Source: Mangrovibacterium diazotrophicum (GTDB lineage: Bacteria > Bacteroidota > Bacteroidia > Bacteroidales > Prolixibacteraceae). From it: DNA of 64,000 nucleotides. Each line of letters begins with the position of its first letter. The stretch's first letter is position 1. Of this stretch, positions 1-7,373 are shown in pieces. The notes below the pieces were generated by a model. That model did not search any database. It was not told the DNA's origin and was given only the letters and a program-made list of their open reading frames with translations. The stretch is taken from NCBI RefSeq assembly GCF_003610535.1, contig NZ_RAPN01000001.1, forward strand, positions 1,847,320 through 1,911,319, given 5' to 3'. The position numbers and the translations under genes were made by a program.

Positions 1-221
1 TTGGTAAACGTCACCGTTCCCGATACCGTATTTCCTTCGGTCGGTTGCAACACACAAATCGCTTTTTCAACTCCGTTATCAGCCGGAGCAGGCATCACTT
101 TATCGTGCATAACCATGTCGTGATCATGATCCGCCGGCTTTGTACCCGACGTACATGCCTGAGCGACCAACAATAGCATCGTTCCCCAAAAACTTAATTT
201 TACTAATCTTCTGTTATTCAT
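1..221 (-). CDS. Cu/Zn superoxide dismutase family lipoprotein, N-terminal part
   Basis: The gene runs off the left edge; only about 73 codons are visible, starting at the ATG at 221. The protein opens with a lipoprotein signal peptide ending in LLLVAQAC, then a His/Asp/Met-rich linker (HDHDMVMHD). The last visible residues (KAICVLQPTEGNTVSG) match the first beta strands of Cu/Zn superoxide dismutases, which convert superoxide to peroxide and oxygen. The metal ligands lie outside the window, so activity cannot be judged. The His/Met-rich linker could bind copper (inference). It lies downstream of the universal stress gene on the same strand and could be co-transcribed with it. Confidence 0.7.
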   Translation of the reverse strand, partial: MNNRRLVKLSFWGTMLLLVAQACTSGTKPADHDHDMVMHDKVMPAPADNGVEKAICVLQPTEGNTVSGTVTFT

Positions 222-256
222 TTTCTCAGCTTTTTAATTTATGATGAAAACTGTGT

Positions 257-1111
257 CTAATTCGCATCGTAGTTGGAATATAAAACCGGACAATCGCTGG
301 ATTTCAGAAGCTTCCGGATCAATTCCTTTTTAAACAATTTGCTCCAGAAACCCTTTTTTTCTTCGACCACAGCAACCAGGCTGGGCGACAAAATCCGGGC
401 ATGGTCAATGAACTCATCGTCAAAATTGCCTTCTTGCAAGACCTTATAATTAACAGTTGCCTTCGGAAATAGTTGATCAATATCCATCAACGTTGTCATT
501 TCTTTCTCGCCTTTTCTCTCAGGTCTCCCCAGTAAATTCACAACTGGTAGAAAATGATTGAGTAAACAGGCCAAGTGGTTAATTCCATCTTTCTCCTCGT
601 TGGTAAATCCGGTTGGAATCAGGATTGAACTGTACGGAACAAATTGCTCTCCGGCCGGTACAAACAAGCAAAGACCGCTAAAAGTTTGACTGATGTCGAT
701 CGTTTCTTTCTGCGAATCGAAAATATAATTGTCGGGCGTTTTGCTCATCACAAAAATCGAATCCGGATACTCTTCGGCGATCGTTTTCAACCTATTCTCA
801 ATACTATCGATACGCAAATCCAGCTCCCACTTCAGCGGGTAGTTCAAACGGGAAATCTCATGACTCAAAAAGTCATCGAGCTCCTGTTTGCTCTGTTCCA
901 ATTCCTTACGATAAAATTCATCCGCCAATTGCTTTTCGCCCGGTGAAATACTCGACGAATCGGCAACGACACTTGGTACAGCTTGTTGCACCCGTGGGTC
1001 TACTACGTGAACCAAAATCACTTCAGCTTCCAAATACTTCGCCATATTCAGGCCATATGGGATAATACTCTCATGGTCTCCTTTAATATCATTTACAATT
1101 ACAATTTTCAT
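257..1111 (-). CDS. Universal stress protein, tandem UspA domains
   Basis: This cytosolic protein of 284 residues has the tandem UspA layout usual in Bacteroidota. The N-terminal half begins MKIVIVNDIKGDHESIIPYG and has the alternating strand and helix pattern with AEVILVHVVDP; the second half begins near residue 160 (YSSILIPTGFTNEE) and ends with SSDCPVLYSN. The ATP-binding G-x2-G-x9-G-S/T signature is not clearly present, so it may not bind nucleotide. The family acts in stress survival and has no defined reaction. The gene lies 35 bp upstream of the SOD gene on the same strand. A second, similar protein is encoded at 42029-42868. Confidence 0.85.
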   Translation of the reverse strand: MKIVIVNDIKGDHESIIPYGLNMAKYLEAEVILVHVVDPRVQQAVPSVVADSSSISPGEKQLADEFYRKELEQSKQELDDFLSHEISRLNYPLKWELDLRIDSIENRLKTIAEEYPDSIFVMSKTPDNYIFDSQKETIDISQTFSGLCLFVPAGEQFVPYSSILIPTGFTNEEKDGINHLACLLNHFLPVVNLLGRPERKGEKEMTTLMDIDQLFPKATVNYKVLQEGNFDDEFIDHARILSPSLVAVVEEKKGFWSKLFKKELIRKLLKSSDCPVLYSNYDAN

Positions 1112-1374
1112 AGCTTCTAATTTCTATTTGCTCTTTAAAATGCAACCCTCGTTCCGGATCAGGCGACAAGCACGCAAAATGCTAATTATCTGCAAATTAA
1201 ATCCGAGCACATTCAAACAACACCTGATTTACTCTGGGGAAAATTTGAGAAATCGAAGAGTATTTTCCACAACTCATCCACTTTGGCAAACTTGTATCCC
1301 ATCCTGTTGTTTTATAACAGGCGCTATAATTATTCTAAATAGCAGCCACACCGAACAACAGATGTAGATATTTG

Positions 1375-1382
1375 TATATTTG
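1375..1382 (+). promoter_or_regulatory. Bacteroidota -7 promoter element for the Moco operon leader
   Basis: TATATTTG matches the Bacteroidota -7 consensus TAnnTTTG exactly. Transcription would begin near 1389, just before the 5' arm of the predicted leader RNA closing stem. No clear -33 TTTG element is seen at the usual spacing. Confidence 0.5.
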
Positions 1383-1388
1383 TGTTCA

Positions 1389-1545
1389 GACTCCGAGTTT
1401 AATAAAGCTAAGTGCCAGGCATAAGTTTTTTAAACCGATGGGTTAAACCGGAAACGGTTTGGCCTCCCGATTTCACCAGGGGGTGAATGACTTTGGAAAG
1501 GAGAAAATCACGGCTCGAATTAAATAGTATAAATTGCCTGAGATT
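1389..1545 (+). ncRNA. Moco-riboswitch-like structured leader upstream of the molybdenum cofactor operon
   Basis: A predicted closing stem joins TTTAAT (1398-1403) to ATTAAA (1519-1524). Inside are a perfect hairpin AAACCG-GAAA-CGGTTT (1445-1460) with a GNRA tetraloop, and a second hairpin TTCACC-AGGG-GGTGAA (1472-1487). The single-stranded blocks CCTCCCG (1463-1469) and GGAAAGG (1495-1501) followed by CACGGCT (1509-1515) occur in the same order after a hairpin in the E. coli moaA leader, the type Moco RNA motif, as I recall it. The leader sits directly after a -7 element and before a terminator hairpin, and the genes behind it make the molybdenum cofactor. Assignment to this class is by eye; a tungsten-cofactor or other ligand is possible. 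Confidence 0.6.
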
Positions 1546-1583
1546 CCCCTTTTCATGAAATTTGAAACGGGGTTTTTCTTTTT
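1546..1583 (+). terminator. Intrinsic terminator in the Moco operon leader, likely expression platform
   Basis: CCCC (1546-1549) and TTTC (1551-1554) pair with GAAA (1564-1567) and GGGG (1569-1572), leaving one T/C mismatch, and are followed by TTTTTCTTTTT. It ends 4 bases before the first ATG of the operon. The AAAGG in the aptamer core (1497-1501) could pair with CCTTT of the terminator arm (1548-1552), giving a plausible exclusive alternative fold (inference). Confidence 0.7.
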
Positions 1584-1587
1584 AGAC

Positions 1588-2124
1588 ATGAAACAAAATT
1601 GGGCAAATATATTATTGGTGGCAGGTTCCGGACAAAACTCCGGCAAGACAACTTTTATCTGTCAGTTGGTCGAAAAGTTATCCGGCCATAAGCCAATCAC
1701 CGTCAAAGTATCCTCGCATTTTTACGATCCGACACCCGGATTAAAAATTCTGGCTGAAGACACCAACTTTCAGCTATTTGAGGAAACGAACCGCGAAACA
1801 AACAAAGACAGCTCATTGTACCTGCAAAACGGTGCACACCGCTCGTTTTACATCCAGGCGAAGGACAAACAACTGGAGCTCGCTTTCATGGCGCTGCTCC
1901 CCTACTTGGAGGCGAACGAGCCCATTATCATTGAATCGGCAGCGATGCATCATGTAATTGATGCCGGCTTATTTGTTTTTGTACTTCGCGAAAATGCAGA
2001 GCAAAAACCATCGACGGAAATCAATAAAAAAGTCGCTGACCTAATTGTTTATTCCGATGGAGAGCGCTATTCGCCCACCGTCGATCATCTAATTTTTGAA
2101 AACGAATGGAAGCTCAAACTTTGA
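1588..2124 (+). CDS. MobB-like P-loop GTPase of molybdenum cofactor metabolism
   Basis: The 178-residue protein begins MKQNWANILLVAGSG and has a P-loop at residues 11-19 (GSGQNSGKT) of the kind seen in MobB/FeoB/CobB-like NTPases. MobB helps attach GMP to molybdopterin in other bacteria. Only the P-loop and the first gene position in a Moco operon support the name; no MobA is seen in the window. I chose the ATG at 1588 because an upstream TTG at 1534 would make the terminator hairpin part of the coding region. The 3' end overlaps moeA by 19 bases, suggesting translational coupling. Confidence 0.6.
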   Translation: MKQNWANILLVAGSGQNSGKTTFICQLVEKLSGHKPITVKVSSHFYDPTPGLKILAEDTNFQLFEETNRETNKDSSLYLQNGAHRSFYIQAKDKQLELAFMALLPYLEANEPIIIESAAMHHVIDAGLFVFVLRENAEQKPSTEINKKVADLIVYSDGERYSPTVDHLIFENEWKLKL

Positions 2125-3296
2125 TAACACTGCAACAGGCTATACAACTTGCTTCCACAAAAGCAATGGTTTTACCAGCCGAGCAAGTTGCTTTTAATGA
2201 GGCTGGCGGGCGAGTTTTGGCCGAAGATGTTTATTCCGACGTCAACATGCCACCCTTCAACAAATCGGCAATGGACGGGTACGCCTGTCGAAAAGAGGAT
2301 TTGGGTCAATGGCTCGAAATGCTGGAAATTATTCCAGCAGGTAAGCCACCAAAATTCGAAATAAAACCAGGACAATGTTCGAAAATCATGACCGGAGCAG
2401 CAGTGCCCGCGGGTGCAGATGTGGTATTTATGGTCGAACAAAGCGAAGTAAACGCGGGCAAGCAAGTTCGCTTTACCGGCGCTAAAACAAACAGCAACAT
2501 TTGTCTATTAGGCGAGGACGTCAAAACCGGCGACCTGGTATTAAAAACAGGAACAGTCCTGAAAGCACAACACATGGCCATGCTGGCTTCCGTTGGTTGT
2601 GTTTCTCCGTCAGTGTATCGAAAGCCGAGCGTTGGCATTATTTCCACCGGATCAGAACTGGTGGAGCCAAATGTCTTTCCGCAGGCGTCCCAAATCCGGA
2701 ACTCCAACGGGCACCAAATGCGCATGCAGGCGGCTTCCTGCCATTGTGCCGTGAACTATTACGGCATCGTACCGGATGACGAAGACCTGACGCGCGACGC
2801 GATCAAAAAATCGGTTGATGAGAATGATTTGACACTGATTTCCGGTGGAGTTTCGGTTGGCGATTTCGACTACGTACCGGCAATCATAGAGCAGTTGGGA
2901 TTCGAAATCCTTTTCAATAAAATTGCCGTGAAACCCGGCAAGCACACCACCTTTGCTTTCAACGGAAACAAATACATCATCGGGCTTCCCGGCAACCCGG
3001 TTTCGTCTTTCATCCAATTCGAAATATTTGCCAAGCCCTTTTTGAGGCAACTCATGGGTTATTCGGCTCCCGAAGTGAATCTGCCACTCCCTCTGGCTAC
3101 CGATTACCAGCGACGCAAAGCAGACCGCGAGGAATTTATTCCGGTGAAAATTAACGACCAAAATGAGGTGGAGACGATCCGCTACCATGGTTCGGCTCAC
3201 ATTCACGCCTATCATGAAGCCTTCGGGTTTATGGTAATCCCCGAAGGAACGAGTTCAATTCCAAAAGGAACAACCGTCTATGTACGACCGCTTTAA
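2106..3296 (+). CDS. moeA: Molybdopterin molybdenumtransferase MoeA
   Basis: At 396 residues this has the usual length of MoeA, which inserts molybdate into adenylylated molybdopterin. Typical blocks are present: MPPFNKSAMDGYA near 55, the MTGAAVPAGADVV region near 95, SGGVSVGDFDYV near 245 (the MoCF-biosynthesis fold) and GLPGNPVSS near 292. The C-terminal MoeA domain IV follows. It overlaps the MobB-like gene by 19 bases and the moaA gene by 17 bases, so the three are one translationally coupled unit. The MogA activity that supplies its substrate is fused to a MOSC domain at 4677-5612. Confidence 0.95.
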   Translation: MEAQTLITLQQAIQLASTKAMVLPAEQVAFNEAGGRVLAEDVYSDVNMPPFNKSAMDGYACRKEDLGQWLEMLEIIPAGKPPKFEIKPGQCSKIMTGAAVPAGADVVFMVEQSEVNAGKQVRFTGAKTNSNICLLGEDVKTGDLVLKTGTVLKAQHMAMLASVGCVSPSVYRKPSVGIISTGSELVEPNVFPQASQIRNSNGHQMRMQAASCHCAVNYYGIVPDDEDLTRDAIKKSVDENDLTLISGGVSVGDFDYVPAIIEQLGFEILFNKIAVKPGKHTTFAFNGNKYIIGLPGNPVSSFIQFEIFAKPFLRQLMGYSAPEVNLPLPLATDYQRRKADREEFIPVKINDQNEVETIRYHGSAHIHAYHEAFGFMVIPEGTSSIPKGTTVYVRPL

Positions 3297-4077
3297 ACGA
3301 CATATCAACTACCTGCGCATCTCCGTCACCGATCGTTGCAACCTGCGGTGTACCTACTGCATGCCTGCCGATGGCATCAAATTGATGGAGCACAACGAGA
3401 TTCTCAGCTACGAGGAAATCGAAGCGTTTGCGCGCCTGGCAGTTTCCCGCGGAATCACCAAAATCCGTTTGACCGGAGGCGAGCCTTTGGTTCGAAAAGA
3501 CATCGTCACGCTGGTTGAGAAATTGGCCTCTATCGATGGCTTGGAAGATTTAGCGATGACAACAAATGGCATTTTGCTCCCCAAATTTGCGCACGAACTG
3601 AAAGCCGCGGGCTTGAAACGTGTCAACATCAGCCTCGATACCTTGAACCCGGATCGCTATTGCCAGATTACCAGAAACGGTGACATTCGAGATGTTTTTG
3701 CCGGGATCGAAGCAGCACAAAAGGCTGGTTTTGCGCCAATCAAAGTAAACTGTGTTTTGTTAGGAGAGCCCGATGAAGAGATCAAGCTGCTGAAAGATTT
3801 CTGTGAAGCCAACGAGCTTGATCTGAGGTTCATTCATCAAATGGACCTCCAAAGTGGCGAGTTCTCCAAAGTTGAAGGAGGCGAAGGTGGAAACTGTAAC
3901 CGCTGCAATCGCGTTCGGTTGCTGGCAAACGGTGATATTAAGCCTTGCCTTTTCAGTGATCTGGCTTTCAACATTCGCCAACTCGGAGCCGAAGAAGCGC
4001 TAAATCGGGCAATCGGGCACAAACCGAAAGCCGGTAGTTACAACAAATCGGGCGAATTTTATAATATCGGGGGATGA
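3280..4077 (+). CDS. moaA: GTP 3',8-cyclase MoaA, compact form
   Basis: This radical SAM enzyme makes the cyclic intermediate of molybdopterin from GTP. The N-terminal cluster motif CNLRCTYC (near residue 20), TGGEPL near 65, and the C-terminal cluster motif C-x2-C-x13-C (NCNRCNRVRL to KPCLF) are all intact. The C-terminal double glycine required for activity in the family (NIGG) is also present. The protein has 265 residues against roughly 320-340 for the family. The missing part falls between the RFI segment after the barrel and the C-terminal cluster, where FIHQMDLQSGEF leads straight into the Cys motif. The ATG at 3280 overlaps moeA by 17 bases. No frameshift is evident. Confidence 0.9.
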   Translation: MYDRFKRHINYLRISVTDRCNLRCTYCMPADGIKLMEHNEILSYEEIEAFARLAVSRGITKIRLTGGEPLVRKDIVTLVEKLASIDGLEDLAMTTNGILLPKFAHELKAAGLKRVNISLDTLNPDRYCQITRNGDIRDVFAGIEAAQKAGFAPIKVNCVLLGEPDEEIKLLKDFCEANELDLRFIHQMDLQSGEFSKVEGGEGGNCNRCNRVRLLANGDIKPCLFSDLAFNIRQLGAEEALNRAIGHKPKAGSYNKSGEFYNIGG

Positions 4078-4212
4078 TGAATGAGTAACGAGTCGTTAGA
4101 ACTGAGTAATGAATAGCGAGAAACAAGAGATAGAAAAGTAAGTAGCTTTGTTTTTCAGTCTCATTACTCATGTCTCAAGACTCAAGACTATTAAATTAAA
4201 ATATGAAATTTT
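4078..4212 (+). repeat. Intergenic stutter repeat with inverted arms
   Basis: The gap between moaA and moaC is made of near-repeats of GAGTAA-type words (ATGAGTAACGAGT, ACTGAGTAATGAATAG) facing reverse versions (TCATTACTCATGTCTCAAGAC, CTCAAGACT). TGAGTAATGA at 4103-4112 and TCATTACTCA at 4161-4170 form a perfect 10-bp inverted repeat. It has no T-tract and does not look like a standard terminator. Similar word-built elements occur at 18905-18990, 21534-21610 and 45289-45312. Confidence 0.55.
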
Positions 4213-4665
4213 ATGAAAAAACTAACACATATCGACGACGCAGGAAGAGCCAATATGGTTGATGTTGGAAACAAAAACCAACAAAGTCGCTCGGCCACAG
4301 CGGAAGGCTTCATTAGCTTGAATGCGGAAACCGTCAAACTAATTGGCGAAAATCAAATAAAAAAAGGCGACGTCATTACTGTCGCCGAAATTGCTGGTAT
4401 CCAGGCGGCAAAACGAACCAGCGAGCTCATTCCGCTTTGCCACACACTGCTGCTGACCAAAGTAGAAGTTCATTGCGAATTGCTGGAGGATGGTATTCGT
4501 GCAACCTGCACAGCCAAATGTATTGGCCAAACCGGTGTAGAAATGGAAGCGCTCACCGGCGTGCAGGTCGCCCTGCTCACCATTTACGACATGTGTAAAG
4601 CCGTCGACAAAGCCATGGTGATCAACCAGGTTCGGCTATTGGAAAAAACAAAATCAGACCTGTAA
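4213..4665 (+). CDS. moaC: Cyclic pyranopterin monophosphate synthase MoaC
   Basis: The 150-residue protein converts the MoaA product to cyclic pyranopterin monophosphate. Characteristic blocks are [15 protein letters not shown] at the N terminus, the conserved IPLCHTLLL segment near residue 75, [10 protein letters not shown] near 115 and the active-site stretch [11 protein letters not shown] near 128, with the catalytic Lys and Asp present. Length fits the family. It follows moaA after a 135-base repeat-bearing gap and is followed after 11 bases by the MOSC-MogA gene. MoaD and MoaE, which add the dithiolene sulfur, are not encoded in this window. Confidence 0.95.
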   Translation: MKKLTHIDDAGRANMVDVGNKNQQSRSATAEGFISLNAETVKLIGENQIKKGDVITVAEIAGIQAAKRTSELIPLCHTLLLTKVEVHCELLEDGIRATCTAKCIGQTGVEMEALTGVQVALLTIYDMCKAVDKAMVINQVRLLEKTKSDL

Positions 4666-4676
4666 AAACTAACCGC

Positions 4677-5612
4677 ATGAATACTTCTATCGCTGTTCGC
4701 TCCGTCAATATTTCCGAAAAAAAGGGAACAATCAAAAAGCCCGTTGACACCATTAAACTTACAGATATCGGGGTTGTGGGTGATGCGCATTCCGGAAAAT
4801 GGCACCGACAGGTGAGCTTGCTTGCCTGCGAAAGTATTGAAAAATTCGCAAAGGAAGCCGGCCGCAATATCGCGTTTGGCGAGTTCGCCGAGAACATCAC
4901 AACCGAAGGCTTGTTGCTACACACCGCCAAGCCACTGGATCGTTTCGTCGGAGAAAACGTGGAACTGGAAGTGACTCAGATTGGTAAAAAGTGCCACGGC
5001 GACAATTGCTCTATTTTCAGGGAAGTGGGTAACTGCGTGATGCCAAAGGAAGGTATTTTCGCCCGTGTAATGCAGGAAGGTGAGTTACAAGCCGGGGCAA
5101 AACTTCAGTACAAACCCAAAGTTGTCCGCATCAAAATCATCACGCTTAGCGATCGGGCATCCAAAGGTGAATATGCCGATAAAAGTGGCCCGCAGATCAA
5201 GAATCTCAGTCAAAAGCATTTCGAAAGCATCAACCGCCACGTTGCATTCGAGCAGGCGTTGATTCCTGATCAGGCAGATTTATTAAAAGGCGAGATTGAA
5301 GCAGCCGTAAACACCGAATTCGACATTATTTTCACCACCGGAGGTACCGGAATCGGACCGCGCGACATCACCCCCGAAACGATTCGTCCCATGCTGGATA
5401 AAGAAATTCCGGGTATCATGGAACTGATCCGCGTGAAATATGGGATGCAGAAGCCAGCCGCCCTTCTGAGCCGCGGAATTGCAGGGTTGATTGGGCAAAG
5501 CCTGATTTACGCTATGCCGGGCAGCGTAAAAGCGGTTACCGAATATTGCCAGGAGATTCTCCCAACCATTGAACATTCATTGTACATGATTCATGGAATT
5601 GACAGCCACTAA
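4677..5612 (+). CDS. MOSC domain - MogA (molybdopterin adenylyltransferase) fusion
   Basis: The 311-residue protein combines two units. Residues 1-145 form a MOSC domain, with GDAHSGKWHRQVSLL and the GKKCHGDNC cysteine region; MOSC domains handle sulfur or metal for Moco enzymes. Residues 150-311 form a MogA/MoaB-type domain with LSDRASKGEYADKSGP near 160, FTTGGTGIGPRDITPE near 225 and the MPGSVKAV region near 278; MogA adenylates molybdopterin before MoeA adds molybdenum. The gene is the last of the operon. Fusions of this type occur elsewhere in Bacteroidota; joining the two steps is functionally sensible but the partner roles here are inferred. Confidence 0.9.
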   Translation: MNTSIAVRSVNISEKKGTIKKPVDTIKLTDIGVVGDAHSGKWHRQVSLLACESIEKFAKEAGRNIAFGEFAENITTEGLLLHTAKPLDRFVGENVELEVTQIGKKCHGDNCSIFREVGNCVMPKEGIFARVMQEGELQAGAKLQYKPKVVRIKIITLSDRASKGEYADKSGPQIKNLSQKHFESINRHVAFEQALIPDQADLLKGEIEAAVNTEFDIIFTTGGTGIGPRDITPETIRPMLDKEIPGIMELIRVKYGMQKPAALLSRGIAGLIGQSLIYAMPGSVKAVTEYCQEILPTIEHSLYMIHGIDSH

Positions 5613-5613
5613 C

Positions 5614-5639
5614 AAAAAAATCCCGACGTTTAGCCGGGA
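5614..5639 (-). terminator. Intrinsic terminator of the subtilase gene
   Basis: TCCCG (5621-5625) pairs with CGGGA (5635-5639); on the minus strand the hairpin is followed by seven T. It lies between the convergent MOSC-MogA and subtilase genes and may serve both, though the plus-strand T-tract is poor. Confidence 0.7.
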
Positions 5640-5668
5640 CTTGTTATGACTGCTTAAAAAATTGCCAA

Positions 5669-6877
5669 TTAATGCACGCCAATCAGATCCGAATTTCCAT
5701 CAGGATCTGATTTCACGTAACCATTCGTTTTTACTGTACCTAGGGTTAAAACACCAGCCAAGTGCGGTGCCGCCATCGATGTTCCACTCAAAGTAGCATA
5801 TCCGCCATCTTTATAGGTAGAATAAATACGGTAACCTGGTTCACAATATTCAATCGGCGGATTTCCGTAATTGGAAAAATAAGCGAATGTATCGTTGCTA
5901 TCCATTGCTGACACCGTGTAGATATTGGCATGGTTAGCCCTTGCCGGTGAATGATTATTAGCATCGTCAGACTCATTGCCGGCGGCCAATGAAAAGAGTA
6001 CTCCAGCTTTTGCTGCTTCAATCACCGCATTGTCCAGGGACGTGGACGGACTTCCCCCCAAACTCATATTTGCAACGTCCCCGCTGGCGGCATTAGCAGC
6101 AACATAATCCACTCCGGCAATGACGCCTGAAACGGTTCCGCTTCCCCGGCGATCGAGCACTCTAACAGCAACCACTTTCGCACCGGCAGCAACACCAACA
6201 ACACCAATCGAATTATCCAACGCAGCTATTGTTCCTGCCACGTGCGTTCCATGTCCGTTAAGATCATCCGGAGTATAATCGCGGGAAATAAAATTCACGC
6301 TATGCTCAACATCTACATTCAAATCCGGGTGATCCAAATCAATACCGGTATCAATTATCCAAACCGTTTTGTCGCTTGCATCAACTCCTCCGTTTACGCG
6401 CGCTATTCCCCAAGGTATGGACTGTTGCGGCGGAGTTGTTGTACCGCCACCAGGTTTTCCTTTTTTTATTTGGATTGGACTCAAACTAACGATCTGATCC
6501 TCCTCAATTCGACTAACAATCGACTCTCCCTCCAGCTTGCGGAGCTGCCCGGGAGGTAACTTAACAGCGAATCCTTTGATCGCCGAACCGTAGACATATT
6601 CGATCTCTCCGTCCGTAATATCCAGCTTTTTCAACAGCTTTGTCGCCGTATCCAAAACCTTATCTTTCTTTTGCTTGTAGTCTGGTGTTTCGATTAACTC
6701 GGAATCCAACTCTTCATCTGAGAGGGTGATAATGTATGAGATTTTTGAAGCGTCTGCGGATTTTAGAATTGCTGAATCGGCATTTTCAACCTCTTCAACT
6801 GGTTTCTCGCACGATTGAAAAAACGAAAACGCGCATACAATGCAGCCGATAATCCATAGTTCAGGGAATTTCTTCAT
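5669..6877 (-). CDS. S8 family subtilisin-like serine protease lipoprotein
   Basis: The 402-residue protein has a lipoprotein signal peptide ending in FFQSC, so it is likely membrane-anchored outside the cytoplasm. Residues about 50-135 look like an inhibitor I9 propeptide. The catalytic triad is visible: Asp in WIIDTGID (near 175), His in NGHGTHVAGT (near 209) and Ser in SGTSMAAPHLAG (near 364). The oxyanion Asn sits in AAGNESDDAN. The protein ends soon after the Ser motif and carries no sorting domain. It is transcribed convergently to the Moco operon and separated from the next minus-strand gene by about 95 bases. Confidence 0.9.
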   Translation of the reverse strand: MKKFPELWIIGCIVCAFSFFQSCEKPVEEVENADSAILKSADASKISYIITLSDEELDSELIETPDYKQKKDKVLDTATKLLKKLDITDGEIEYVYGSAIKGFAVKLPPGQLRKLEGESIVSRIEEDQIVSLSPIQIKKGKPGGGTTTPPQQSIPWGIARVNGGVDASDKTVWIIDTGIDLDHPDLNVDVEHSVNFISRDYTPDDLNGHGTHVAGTIAALDNSIGVVGVAAGAKVVAVRVLDRRGSGTVSGVIAGVDYVAANAASGDVANMSLGGSPSTSLDNAVIEAAKAGVLFSLAAGNESDDANNHSPARANHANIYTVSAMDSNDTFAYFSNYGNPPIEYCEPGYRIYSTYKDGGYATLSGTSMAAPHLAGVLTLGTVKTNGYVKSDPDGNSDLIGVH

Positions 6878-6972
6878 AGCCTTAGGATTTTAGATTTGTA
6901 AGTATAGTTAGCTCTTTTCCTTTTATATACGTCAACACGTAAGAAAAGGAACAATTCTGTTTCAGGAAAAGT

Positions 6973-7362
6973 TTACTGAGCTGAAGGACTGTCGCCCAGC
7001 GTCATACAAATCAGCAGTTTCAATTCATCGTCATAGGAGATTACGATTCGTTTCCCAAGTACCCGCAACACAGTGGCGATACTTTTTTCGCCTTCCTGCA
7101 CCAAAAACCAGGGTTCATCAATGCCTACATTGTCATCCTCTTTCACCAAAACCGTCAGCGTTAGCTGCACAACCGACTGCGGGATGTATTTGTCAATGCG
7201 GATGTCGCGCTTGCCCGGCTCATTCCGTTTCACTTTACCCTCCAGTTCCTTGGTCAGCTCCTTCAGGAAAGCGTCTTCCGCACGGGTAAATTTACGCTGC
7301 CCAGCCCCTTGTGCCAAGCAAGTGATTACGATGAAAGCTATGAGGAAAACAATTCTTTTCAA
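6973..7362 (-). CDS. Small secreted protein of unknown function
   Basis: The 129-residue protein starts with a typical signal peptide (MKRIVFLIAFIVITCLAQGAG), followed by a charged helical stretch (EDAFLKELTKELEGKVKR) and a beta-rich half with LRVLGKRIVISYDD. I do not recognise a family. It begins 11 bases after the end of the HTCS regulator gene on the same strand, so it may be expressed with the regulator, but nothing in it suggests a link to pectin use. It is a real gene by its signal peptide and tight spacing. Confidence 0.6.
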   Translation of the reverse strand: MKRIVFLIAFIVITCLAQGAGQRKFTRAEDAFLKELTKELEGKVKRNEPGKRDIRIDKYIPQSVVQLTLTVLVKEDDNVGIDEPWFLVQEGEKSIATVLRVLGKRIVISYDDELKLLICMTLGDSPSAQ

Positions 7363-7373
7363 AGCAATATAAT

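Noticed and set aside
1535-1545. CTGAGA motif suggesting a TPP riboswitch
   Set aside because: The other thi-box elements (ACCTGA...GAATACCGGCG region and matching stems) are absent, and the downstream genes make Moco, not thiamine.
3280-4077. MoaA as a frameshifted pseudogene
   Set aside because: The reading frame is open from start to the conserved double glycine and every cluster cysteine is intact; the gene is shortened but not broken.
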